A stretch of DNA of 7,907 nucleotides from Candidatus Coatesiibacteriota bacterium (GCA_014728185.1 WJMB01000272.1:1-7907), one strand, 5' to 3'. Shown: positions 1 to 6,085, counted from the stretch's first letter. A program made the numbers and translations. Notes: generated by a model not told the origin, from the letters alone.

Positions 1-426
1 GTCAAGGCCCACGCTTACCGGGGTCATCAGGAGGACGACGCCAAGCGGGTCAAGCGCCCCGGGCTGCCGCTGCTGGCGGCGGCCGGCGGCTTCCTCGACG
101 CCGTGGGCGGGGGTGGCTGGGGGCCGATCCTGACCACCACGCTGATCGCCGACGGCCACGAGCCACGCAAGGTCATCGGCTCGGTCAACACCGCCGAATG
201 CTTTGTGGCTCTGGCCCAGACGGCGGGCTTCGCCGTCCTGATCGGCATCGATTACTGGGAGGTCATCCTGGGCCTGCTCATCGGCGGTGTGGCGGCCGCC
301 CCCCTGGCCGCCTGGCTGGTCAAGAAAAGCAAGCCCCGGCCGATGATGTTCCTGGTCGGCGCGGTGATCATCCTGCTCAGCCTCTACACCCTCTGGACCT
401 CGATCGAGGTTTTGATTGCCGGATAG
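1..426 (+). CDS. TauE/SafE-family membrane exporter, C-terminal part (5' end outside window)
   Basis: The frame is open from base 1 to the TAG at 424-426, giving the last 141 residues. TauE/SafE (DUF81) proteins are polytopic inner-membrane permeases built of two repeated halves; characterised members are linked to export of sulfite, sulfoacetate or other small organosulfur anions. The second half is what is seen here: a charged cytoplasmic linker (about residues 1-20), the hallmark GFLDAVGGGGWGP (about 30-42), then SVNTAE and three or four hydrophobic helices ending in a short tail. The GTG at 103 inside the Gly-rich motif is internal, not a start. A paralogue with the same motif follows on the same strand from 742. 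A 26-nt stretch over the Gly-rich motif is identical in both (97-122 and 1584-1609). The family is clear; the substrate cannot be told. Confidence 0.88.
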   Translation, partial: VKAHAYRGHQEDDAKRVKRPGLPLLAAAGGFLDAVGGGGWGPILTTTLIADGHEPRKVIGSVNTAECFVALAQTAGFAVLIGIDYWEVILGLLIGGVAAAPLAAWLVKKSKPRPMMFLVGAVIILLSLYTLWTSIEVLIAG

Positions 427-681
427 GTGAGGGGGACTCCCGCTCCATGCAGGATTCCCGTTAGGCGCGAGAGGTCGGATGTGCCATAGTAACGCATCGA
501 AATGTGAAAAATTAACCCATGCATAGCGTGTAGATGGGTGATAATGTCTCAATGCCTCGCCTGATGTGGGGCATTTATCATTATCCTGATCTATCTCCCT
601 GGTACTCCGATAAGAATTTATCATCGCCCTATAATATATTAGTAATTGAAAATAATAGCGATTATTTCTGGTGGATTCTTG
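427..681. other. AT-rich intergenic region with imperfect hairpins, no gene seen
   Basis: No coding frame is supported between the two TauE/SafE genes. The stretch holds several inverted repeats. ACCCAT (515-520) pairs with ATGGGT (534-539). A longer imperfect stem joins GATAATG (540-546) to CATTATC (579-585), with AATGCC (551-556) and GGCATT (570-575) pairing inside it. AAATAAT (650-656) and ATTATTT (661-667) form a 7-bp stem with a 4-nt loop. A perfect TATAAT lies at 630-635, but no matching -35 is seen. None has the T-tract of a standard terminator. The segment GCCTGATGTGG (559-569) recurs in the intergenic region near 5656. Confidence 0.5.
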
Positions 682-710
682 TTGACAGCGTAATACTCTA
701 GTAATACAGT
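682..710 (+). promoter_or_regulatory. Sigma-70-type promoter for the split TauE/SafE gene
   Basis: TTGACA (682-687, a perfect -35) is followed after 17 nt by TACAGT (705-710, 4/6 to TATAAT). Transcription would start near 717, giving a leader of about 25 nt. A direct repeat TAATAC (691-696 and 702-707) overlaps the -10 region and could be an operator, though that is speculative. Confidence 0.55.
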
Positions 711-741
711 GCGCTTTGTAGAGAATAGCCAGGAGGCGCAA

Positions 742-1092
742 GTGCTCGCTGAAATCTGGCCCTATTTGCTGGTTGGTTTCGCCGCCCAGCTCGTTGACGG
801 CTGTCTGGGGATGGCCTACGGTGTCAGCTCCAACACTTTCCTGCTTTCCCTGGGGCTCCCGCCGGCAACCGCCTCGGCGGCGGTTCACGTGGCCGAGGTG
901 GGTACGACCGCCGTCAGCGGGCTGTCCCACCTCTGGTTCAAGAACATCGATTCGAGTATCCTTTGGCCCCTCGTTATAGCCGGTACTGCCGGAGGAGTGT
1001 CGGGTGCCTATCTGCTCACCAGTTTCCCCTCCGATTATCTCAAGCCCATTATCGCCCTCTATTTGTTGTTTGGGATTATCACACGTTCCTGA
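742..1092 (+). pseudogene. TauE/SafE exporter, N-terminal fragment (gene interrupted by MITE-like insertion)
   Basis: This is the first half of a second TauE/SafE permease. I start it at GTG 742 because AGGAGG (731-736) sits 5 nt upstream; the frame is also open upstream to 709. The product begins with a hydrophobic helix, followed by the first-half signature AQLVDGCLGMAYG (about residues 13-25) and a conserved segment with AAVHVAEV. True sequence runs through IIALYLLF, 110 codons to base 1071. There the frame enters an inserted element, and GIITRS followed by TGA (1090-1092) is encoded by element DNA. The second half resumes at 1455 in another frame. Skipping 1072-1454 joins LYLLF to MGLRIIV and gives a 263-residue protein, the usual family size. 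Half a permease is unlikely to work, so I call it a pseudogene despite the intact promoter and ribosome site. Confidence 0.85.
1064..1071 (+). repeat. Left copy of 8-bp target-site duplication
   Basis: TGTTGTTT immediately before the GGGATTATC end of the inserted element matches TATTGTTT (1447-1454), just after its other end, at 7 of 8 positions. The 6-nt TTGTTT part is exact. Confidence 0.72.
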
Positions 1093-1446
1093 ACAGGCAT
1101 ATATCGCTAATGGCTTGTTATCATGTACTTTATAGCTGAGCGAGCTGTCACTGCCCGTGTGTTGCCTGGTGGCAAAAACCAGGCTTGCCCGAAGCGGGCG
1201 CTGCCAAGAGGATGCCAAGAGGATGCCAAGAGGATGCTGAGAGAATGGATGTCCCGACTCCTTGTTTGCATCCCGGGCTTACCAGTATTATGGATGCTAA
1301 ATCTTTCCAAACAGCTGGTTTAGCTGATATGAAAACCTCTTTGGCCCGTCGAGCTGAAGGCCTTCGGGTGGTAGTTGTCGGCATATCCGTTCTAAATACC
1401 GCTGTTTCTAGGTTTCGACGTAGGTTCAGTTTCAGGTGATAATCCC
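1072..1446. mobile_element. 375-bp MITE-like insertion in the TauE/SafE gene
   Basis: The left end GGGATTATCAC (1072-1082) is repeated inverted at the right end as GTGATAATCCC (1436-1446), an 11-bp perfect terminal inverted repeat. Flanking bases form a 7/8 target duplication. Precise removal with one duplication copy restores the host reading frame, which is direct evidence for insertion. The element is too small for a transposase, and no long frame inside looks like a protein, so it would depend on an enzyme encoded elsewhere. Inside are a short GC-rich inverted repeat (GCCCG-AAG-CGGGC, about 1187-1199), an 11-bp tandem repeat (1202-1245) and a 10-bp palindrome GAAGGCCTTC (1356-1365). A diverged copy lies inverted at about 2165-2360. 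The parent transposon family is not recognised; an 8-bp duplication is compatible with several IS families. Confidence 0.82.
1202..1245 (+). repeat. 11-bp tandem repeat inside the MITE-like element
   Basis: Three perfect copies of TGCCAAGAGGA (1202-1212, 1213-1223, 1224-1234) are followed by a degenerate fourth, TGCTGAGAGAA (1235-1245). In the related element at 2165-2360 the corresponding interval is 23 nt shorter, about two units, so the array probably expanded by slippage in this copy. Confidence 0.85.
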
Positions 1447-1454
1447 TATTGTTT
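1447..1454 (+). repeat. Right copy of 8-bp target-site duplication
   Basis: TATTGTTT directly follows the GATAATCCC end of the element and matches the left copy TGTTGTTT (1064-1071) except at the second base. The host frame resumes with ATG GGG at 1455. Confidence 0.72.
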
Positions 1455-1916
1455 ATGGGGTTGCGGATCATCGTTCGGGCCGCGCGCCTGAAGAAAATTG
1501 AAGAGAGTGGTGATTGCGCCCATCAGAAGCGGCGCTCCGACAAGCGGTTTCTATCAATCCTGGGTGCCGTGGGCGGCTTCTGCGACGCCGTGGGCGGGGG
1601 TGGCTGGGGACCCGTGGTCACCACTTCCCTGATCGCCAACGGTCACGCCGGCCGTTACGCTGTGGGAACGGTCAATAGTGCCGAGTTTTTCGTCACGCTG
1701 GCCCAGGCCGTCACCTTCCTGTTCACCACCACGGTAATCGCCGACCACGGCCTGGTGATCCTGGGCCTGCTGGCCGGCGGCTTGCTGGCCGCCCCGGCGG
1801 CTGCCTGGCTGGTCAGCCGGGCGCCCCAGCGCGGTTTGCTCTACATCGTGGGGGTGGTCATCATCCTGCTCAGCGCGCGCAACATCTGGCTGGCCGTGGA
1901 GGGGCTGACAGGCTGA
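1455..1916 (+). pseudogene. TauE/SafE exporter, C-terminal fragment (downstream of the insertion)
   Basis: This is the second half of the permease that begins at 742. The open frame can be read from TTG 1449, but 1449-1454 belong to the target duplication; host sequence starts with MGLRIIVRAARLKK. It has a charged linker (residues 10-35), the Gly-rich motif FCDAVGGGGWGP (about 44-55), then VNSAE and hydrophobic helices to the TGA at 1914-1916. It is paralogous to the gene ending at 426 across its whole length. No Shine-Dalgarno stands before 1449 or 1455, so independent translation is unlikely. There is no other disabling change in either half, which suggests a fairly recent insertion. Confidence 0.85.
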
Positions 1917-2164
1917 ACGTCCTTGCAGCAGAGCCGATTCGTTTGACTGTGCCTTCTATGTTGGGTACGGGTTTGTCGTCGCGGACGATCACAGCGAAGG
2001 AGCATTCTCTTCGGACGGTGGCGGCAAGGTTGACGGGGCTGTTTTACCGACAGTCTCAATAGTATGCGGTCGGGTATCTAGTTGCCATTGAAGCTGTCGC
2101 TGCTTTCCGAAGGAGAAAGGCCGACCTTCGCCCGCCAATCACCTCACTTAGTGCTACAGCTCGA
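1917..2164. other. Intergenic stretch, no gene recognised
   Basis: This is the first part of an 800-bp gene-free interval. One + frame stays open from about 1909 to 2090 but has no start codon, no Shine-Dalgarno and no recognisable domain. CGAAGG (2108-2113) and CCTTCG (2125-2130) can form a 6-bp hairpin. The left edge of the diverged element may reach to about 2037, where GGGCTGTTTTACC loosely resembles an element end, but I cannot prove that. Confidence 0.4.
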
Positions 2165-2360
2165 TATACAAACGTTTTAATATCTGCTTAAGTCGCAATT
2201 GAAAAACGTTTAGTCTCATACTACCTGGGATGCCGGGATGCAAATCAGGAGTCGCGACTTCCCGAAGCAGAGATAATTTTGGAAGCACCCCCATAGAGCA
2301 AGTCTGGTTTTCCCGCCAACAAGCAACGCACAAACAGGAACAACCTGCACGGATATAAGC
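2165..2360 (-). mobile_element. Diverged, inverted relative of the MITE-like element (core)
   Basis: Read on the - strand, this stretch aligns in the same order with the element at 1072-1446. One block (2298-2327) matches 1161-1188 at about 24 of 28 positions with a 2-nt gap, around GTTGCYTG and AAAACCAG. Another (2233-2254) matches 1255-1276 at 20 of 22, around TTTGCATCCCGG. Looser similarity continues through 2165-2230, matching about 1280-1356, and through 2328-2356. The gaps of 2 and 23 nt are not multiples of three, so what is conserved is DNA or RNA sequence, not a protein. A 9-bp inverted repeat (AAACGTTTT 2170-2178, AAAACGTTT 2203-2211) lies in it. The ends are decayed; by length they would fall near 2037 and 2425. 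Confidence 0.68.
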
Positions 2361-2680
2361 CACTACACACTTTATAGTTCTAAAAGCCGGCCTTCTGCAT
2401 AGAATGGATTTGTAGCGAGAAACCCAGCCAGATCTATAATGCTGTGTAAAGCCGGAATACTGTCGGTCCCGCCGGGCCTCCTGTTGGCTGTGAGGAAGCA
2501 TTGTTTGTGGGAAGCAGTCAGCAGTCTATTGCTTGGTTTAGAGTTATAACATCCTACTCGGTTGCTGCATTTGCAATGCAGGTTTGCACTCCACCTGCTC
2601 TTGAGCAACTCTTGTTATAATTGGGATACATGTTCAGTTATTCTGCGATGATCCTTAACTTTATTACGCTGAACCCAAAC
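2361..2680. other. Intergenic stretch with nested inverted repeats, no gene
   Basis: No coding frame is supported. From 2533 to 2621 the + strand can fold into nested stems. GTTATAAC (2533-2540) pairs 7/8 with GTTATAAT (2614-2621), and GTTGCT (2561-2566) pairs with AGCAAC (2604-2609). Inside are two competing hairpins that share bases 2578-2581: CTGCATT-TGC-AATGCAG (2565-2581) and GCAGGT (2578-2583) with ACCTGC (2593-2598). Function is unknown. It is not a tRNA: there is no acceptor stem or T-arm. Confidence 0.45.
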
Positions 2681-2704
2681 AAAAAGCCCCGTATGGGGCT
2701 TTTT
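2681..2704. terminator. Strong bidirectional intrinsic terminator
   Basis: AAAAAGCCCC (2681-2690), loop GTAT and GGGGCTTTTT (2695-2704) form a perfect 10-bp stem. It has a T run on either strand, so it can act in both directions. It lies 25 nt beyond the nitrilase stop and ends the leftward transcription unit. Confidence 0.92.
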
Positions 2705-2729
2705 GCATTGCAATTAAGCGTGCTGTTTG

Positions 2730-3524
2730 TTAATCAAGCAATCGCCCGTACAGCTCCGGTCGGCGTTCGGCGAAGAGGTCGTTCCCGCTGGAAAGGGTCT
2801 TATCGTCGGCTTCGTCGGGGTTGATCTCGGCGAGGTGGAAGGTTTCCTCGTCGACGTCGGCCCGCCCGCGGACCTCGCCCGCGGGAGTGACCAACTGGCT
2901 GGAGCCGATGAAGTAGAGCTCGGTGCCGTCGCGGCTCTCGTCGCCGATGCGGTTGGCGGTGACGGCGAAGACCCGGTTCTCCAGACAGCGGGTGATCATT
3001 GCCTCGGGGCAGTGGGGCAGCACCAGGTTGGCCGGATGACAGACGAGCTGGGCACCGGCCAGGGCCAGGCAGCGCATGGTCTCGGGGAAGATCCAGTCGA
3101 AGCAGATCATCAGGCCCAGGCGCATCCCGGCGGCCTCGACCACACGGGGCGCCTGCGCTCCGGGAGCGAAGAGCTCGAACTCGAAGCCGAAGAGGTGTAG
3201 CTTGCGGTAGACGCTTACCAGACCGCGGGGGCCGACCAGCACGGCGCTGTTGTAGTGAGCGCCGTCAGCGCGCTCGGCGATGCCGCAAACGTAGTGGGCG
3301 CCTGTGGAGCGAGCCAGCGCGGTCAGCATCTCCGCGGTCGGCCCCTCGGCCGGCTCGGCGGTCCGGGCGAGGAGGTCCGGCGTCAGGGCGTAGCCGCTGA
3401 CGGCCAACTCGGGCAGGACGATGACGTCGGCGTGACGACCGGCGAGGAGTTCGGCCAGACGCTTGCGGTTGGCTTCGGCTTCGCCCAGGCGGGGACTGAA
3501 CTGGAGGTAGGCGACCCGTTTCAT
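2730..3524 (-). CDS. Nitrilase-superfamily carbon-nitrogen hydrolase
   Basis: The gene encodes a 264-residue protein, full length for a single-domain member. The family hydrolyses amide or nitrile C-N bonds in the cytoplasm using a Glu-Lys-Cys triad on an alpha-beta-beta-alpha fold. All three sites are visible: Glu39 in VLPELAVSGY, Lys108 in YRKLHLF and Cys141 in LMICFDWIFPE. Glu115 or Glu117 is a candidate for the second conserved Glu before the FAPG turn. HPANLVLPH (about 187-195) and ENRVF fit the usual substrate-pocket and dimer region. The start is ATG at 3524, 7 nt after the stop of the sulfatase-like gene, with a weak AGGA within AATAGGAACAAG before it, so the two are probably co-transcribed and perhaps translationally coupled. 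The motif mix does not identify the substrate (omega-amidase, N-carbamoyl hydrolase or another amidase). No link to the upstream enzyme's chemistry is evident. Confidence 0.92.
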   Translation of the reverse strand: MKRVAYLQFSPRLGEAEANRKRLAELLAGRHADVIVLPELAVSGYALTPDLLARTAEPAEGPTAEMLTALARSTGAHYVCGIAERADGAHYNSAVLVGPRGLVSVYRKLHLFGFEFELFAPGAQAPRVVEAAGMRLGLMICFDWIFPETMRCLALAGAQLVCHPANLVLPHCPEAMITRCLENRVFAVTANRIGDESRDGTELYFIGSSQLVTPAGEVRGRADVDEETFHLAEINPDEADDKTLSSGNDLFAERRPELYGRLLD

Positions 3525-3531
3525 CTTGTTC

Positions 3532-4509
3532 CTATTGTATGTAGCCGATGGCGCGGAGCTGTTCTAGTTGCTGCTGGAGCTCGGCGGGGCTCATCTCGCC
3601 CGAGTAGGGGTTGAAGCGCTCCCGGCGCTCGGCGTTGTCGCTGTGGTAGTCCTCCAGCAGCGCCTTGAGCTCGGCGAAGAGCTCCGGGTACTCGGCCGAG
3701 ACCTCGTTGCGCTGTGCGTAATCCTCGGCCAGATAGAGTTCGTAGGTGTCCAGGTTTTCGTAGTAGGTCAGCGTCGCCCGGGGAGTGATTACCGTCGCCT
3801 GGGCCTTGGTGGTTTCATTATCCGTGGTATCGATGCGTTCGCTGAAGACGATACGCTCCGGGTCGGCCGGTAAGTGAAGGGGCCGGGAGATGACGGCCTC
3901 CGGTGGGTACTCGAGCCCCAGGCCGTTTAGGATCGTCGGGTTGATGTCGGCGATGCTGACCAGATCGCTGCGCGTCCGGCCGCCTTCGAGCAGGCCGGGC
4001 CAGTAGGCCACCAGGGGGACGTGGATGGATTCATTGTAGGACCAGTTGCCGTGGCCCAGATGACCATGCTCCCAGAGCTCCTCGCCGTGATCGCCGACGA
4101 AGAAGATGACCGTCTCTTCGAGCTGACCATTCTCTGCGAGGGCGTCGAGGATGCGCCCAAGTACGGCGTCCTCGTAGGCGATCTCGCCCTGATAGAGGCC
4201 GCGGATCTGCTCCTTCTCCTCTTCCGGGATATCCCCTGCCTCCCGGCTCTGGGCTTCGATCATATAGTCGAAACCCGTTCCCGATTTCAGGTATCCGCGA
4301 TAATCGGTGTCCGGAAGGTGTTCGACGGGGGGATGGTAGGGATCGTGGGGATCGAAGAGGTGGATATAGGCGTAGACTCCCCCTGCTTCTGGAAGGTTGT
4401 CCACCAGCTCGACGGCCAGCTCGTTGGGCACCGCTTTGAGGTGGTTGAGATCTAGCTCGGTCAATGCGTCGGTGAGTGTTTTGCCCAGATTAAAGTACAG
4501 CGGGCTCAC
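3532..4509 (-). CDS. Sulfatase/alkaline-phosphatase-superfamily protein, C-terminal part (frameshifted gene)
   Basis: This holds the second half of the catalytic domain whose first half is encoded at 4490-5467. Seen in order are YIHLFDPHDPYHPP (about residues 48-61), the substrate and metal-side segment; FFVGDHGEELWEHGHLGHG (about 136-154), in which Asp140 and His141 and a following His are the expected second metal-site ligands; and the typical C-terminal tail ending in LRAIGYIQ. The GTG at 4509 is only the first possible start: there is no ribosome site there, and the frame continues upstream to about 4560 encoding family-like sequence (TYDYPACGTLGSIYG). It is therefore the tail of one gene of about 645 codons, cut by a one-base frameshift near 4561. 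If the shift is real, this fragment lacks the nucleophile and would be inactive. If it is a sequencing or assembly error, the gene is intact. Nitrilase follows 7 nt downstream. Confidence 0.82.
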   Translation of the reverse strand: MSPLYFNLGKTLTDALTELDLNHLKAVPNELAVELVDNLPEAGGVYAYIHLFDPHDPYHPPVEHLPDTDYRGYLKSGTGFDYMIEAQSREAGDIPEEEKEQIRGLYQGEIAYEDAVLGRILDALAENGQLEETVIFFVGDHGEELWEHGHLGHGNWSYNESIHVPLVAYWPGLLEGGRTRSDLVSIADINPTILNGLGLEYPPEAVISRPLHLPADPERIVFSERIDTTDNETTKAQATVITPRATLTYYENLDTYELYLAEDYAQRNEVSAEYPELFAELKALLEDYHSDNAERRERFNPYSGEMSPAELQQQLEQLRAIGYIQ

Positions 4510-5467
4510 AGTGCCGTAGATGCTGCCCAGGGTTCCGCAGGCCGGGTAGTCGTAGGTGAACGTCGAAGCCGCGATAATGGCCGGTGGCGCTGTTGACGAC
4601 CATGTTGCAGAACAAGGCCCAGGTGGAGTATCCGGCCTTCCGCAGGCGGCTCTGGATGGTGGGCAGCGGCGGCAGAGCGTTGGCGTGGCCGGTGCCGTGG
4701 ACGGCGGGCTCCAGGCCGGTGAAAATCGAGCTGATCGAGGGCAGGGTCCAGTTGCAGCTCGAGTAGCAGTTCTCGAAACGCACGCCCATCCGGGCCAGGC
4801 GTTCCAGGTGGGGGGTCTCCACCGGGCCGCCGAAGGTGGAGCTCATGTCCGCCCGGTGGGCGTCGGATAGGATAGCCAGGACATTGGGACCTGGGGGCTG
4901 TTGGGGATAGTCATATTCGAATCCACCAAGGAAGAAGCTGTAGCAGAGGATGTAACCCAGCAGGGCGGCGGCGAAGACGTAGCCGGCGATCTTGCGGGCC
5001 GTCTCGACCAGCCTGGGTGCGCGACGCAGCAGAATCCAAACCCCGACGGTGATGATCACCGCGCCCAGGTAGCCCAGGATTACACGAAAGTCGCCGAAGT
5101 GAGCAAAGCTGCTGGGCAGGGTCAGCACCAATCCGGTCAGGATAAGGATCACCAGGCGACCGATGCGCCGTCGACGCTCGGTTTCCACTTTGAAAACCCA
5201 ACGCAGCAGGGCTTCGACTATCAACGCCGCCGCGAGGGAAGCGAGGAAACCGATGAAGGGTCCGATGGATGCCGCCCCGACGACGTAGAGAAGATAGGCG
5301 TGCAAGGTGTTGCCCAGGGTGGCTGGATTAATGGTTATGCCTTCTCCAAACAAATGGGCGACGTAGTAGAAACCGGTGTAGAGATAGGCTACCAGCAAGC
5401 CCAGCAGGGTGAGCTTGAGGACGTCTCGCAAGTAACTACCTGGGGTGGCTTTCGTTTGATTTTCCAT
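4490..5467 (-). CDS. Membrane-anchored sulfatase/phosphotransferase-like protein, N-terminal part (frameshifted gene)
   Basis: The first 180 residues hold about five hydrophobic helices (roughly 15-37, 57-88, 104-118, 127-147, 162-180), followed by the start of an alkaline-phosphatase-superfamily domain placed outside the membrane. The domain opens with PNVLAILSDAHRAD; Asp202 is the expected metal ligand. It continues with TPHLERLARMGVRFENCYS and WTLPSISSIFTGLEPAVHG. Where formylglycine sulfatases have CxPSR, this protein has T-L-P-S-I, so the predicted nucleophile is Thr241. Thr is used by phosphoethanolamine and phosphoglycerol transferases of the same superfamily, so transfer or hydrolysis on an envelope glycan or lipid is a possibility, not a demonstrated role. 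After GFD (to residue 302) the frame goes off family sequence and stops at 4490; the true continuation is in the frame of 3532-4509. The start is ATG 5467, with only a weak upstream GAG. Confidence 0.82.
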   Translation of the reverse strand: MENQTKATPGSYLRDVLKLTLLGLLVAYLYTGFYYVAHLFGEGITINPATLGNTLHAYLLYVVGAASIGPFIGFLASLAAALIVEALLRWVFKVETERRRRIGRLVILILTGLVLTLPSSFAHFGDFRVILGYLGAVIITVGVWILLRRAPRLVETARKIAGYVFAAALLGYILCYSFFLGGFEYDYPQQPPGPNVLAILSDAHRADMSSTFGGPVETPHLERLARMGVRFENCYSSCNWTLPSISSIFTGLEPAVHGTGHANALPPLPTIQSRLRKAGYSTWALFCNMVVNSATGHYRGFDVHLRLPGLRNPGQHLRHCEPAVL

Positions 5468-6042
5468 GGTTTCTCGAGGTGGTTTGCAGGATAATCCAGC
5501 GCTTATTCATCGCTGACGAAGCGGTCGAATAACTGTGTATCGGCTTGAACTATTAATTTAATAAGGATAACTTAGGAGCAAAGGACGAAGTATTAGCGGA
5601 TAATGATTAGGTATTGCAGTTAGGCTATATGTTAGTATAAATATCGACAAAGTTGCCTGATGTGGTGCCTGTAGTATCCAGATACTCTGGATGTACGTAT
5701 AGGCGGTCTGGGCTGCTTGTGTGTTTGCCTGATACTATAAGCTAGATGGCGCTTGATTAAAATTAATGGCCTATTGTCATGTGGTAATAACTTGTTAAGT
5801 AACGGCGCGGTGTGGTATCAAGTCGATACGACGTTCTCATAGTCTCGTATCAACCGCTTTCTTCCAATTGCGAATATGTCCCGAGTTGCCTTTCGCTGGT
5901 CCGGGATCGAGTTTGATACCTATCGACAATCGAGTGGTGATTGCTGGATTGTACAAACCAACCATAGCCGATTTTTTCCAGTTACGCAAAGACGTTTTCT
6001 TCTGCAGGTGGTTGATCAGCGTGGGTCGATTGTTCGGGCCTG
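5468..6042. other. AT-rich divergent intergenic region with hairpins and short repeats
   Basis: About 600 nt between the leftward sulfatase-like gene and the rightward rqcH-like gene. Short frames exist on both strands, but none has a Shine-Dalgarno or a known domain. Structures seen: ATCCAGA-TAC-TCTGGAT (5676-5692), a tight 7-bp hairpin; GATACGA (5825-5831) with TCGTATC (5845-5851), a 7-bp stem with a 13-nt loop; and a diverged direct repeat around TTCCAATTGCG (about 5852-5872) and TTCCAGTTACG (about 5970-5990). GCCTGATGTGG (about 5656-5666) repeats a segment from the 427-681 intergenic region. The promoter for the leftward unit should be here, but I find no convincing -35/-10 pair. Confidence 0.45.
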
Positions 6043-6051
6043 TGTTATCAT
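6043..6051 (+). promoter_or_regulatory. Extended -10 promoter for the rqcH-like gene
   Basis: TGTTATCAT matches the extended -10 pattern TGnTATAAT, with one mismatch in the hexamer (TATCAT at 6046-6051). No good -35 lies 16-18 nt upstream, which is usual for extended -10 promoters. Transcription would start near 6058, leaving a leader of about 40 nt. Confidence 0.45.
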
Positions 6052-6085
6052 CCCTGTTGCATGTTGGCTCTGACCGCACCTTTCC

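Noticed and set aside
1202..1245. CRISPR-like array
   Set aside because: Units are 11 bp with no spacers; it is a simple tandem repeat.
1107..1471. Overlapping short frames inside the inserted element (1107-1310 -, 1123-1323 +, 1148-1471 -, 1185-1439 +)
   Set aside because: No ribosome sites and no domains; the sequence contains an 11-bp repeat; and the related copy differs by indels of 2 and 23 nt, so no reading frame is conserved.
742..1916. Two separate small membrane-protein genes
   Set aside because: The halves join exactly into one TauE/SafE protein when the element and one duplication copy are removed, and the second half has no start signals.
1909..2090. Start-less + frame downstream of the exporter fragment
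   Set aside because: About 58 codons with no start, no Shine-Dalgarno and no recognisable domain; likely chance in sequence of this composition.
2154..2608. Two - strand frames (2154-2501 and 2372-2608)
   Set aside because: The first lies largely over the diverged element and its composition is not protein-like; the second overlaps it in another frame. Local resemblance around LHPG to a frame in the first element follows from DNA similarity.
2727..3614. Long + strand frames over the nitrilase and sulfatase-like genes
   Set aside because: Antisense shadows of GC-rich codons; the - strand frames carry the catalytic motifs.
4490..4570. Programmed ribosomal frameshift in the sulfatase-like gene
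   Set aside because: No slippery heptamer or clear stimulatory structure at the junction, and this family is not known to use recoding; mutation or sequence error is simpler.
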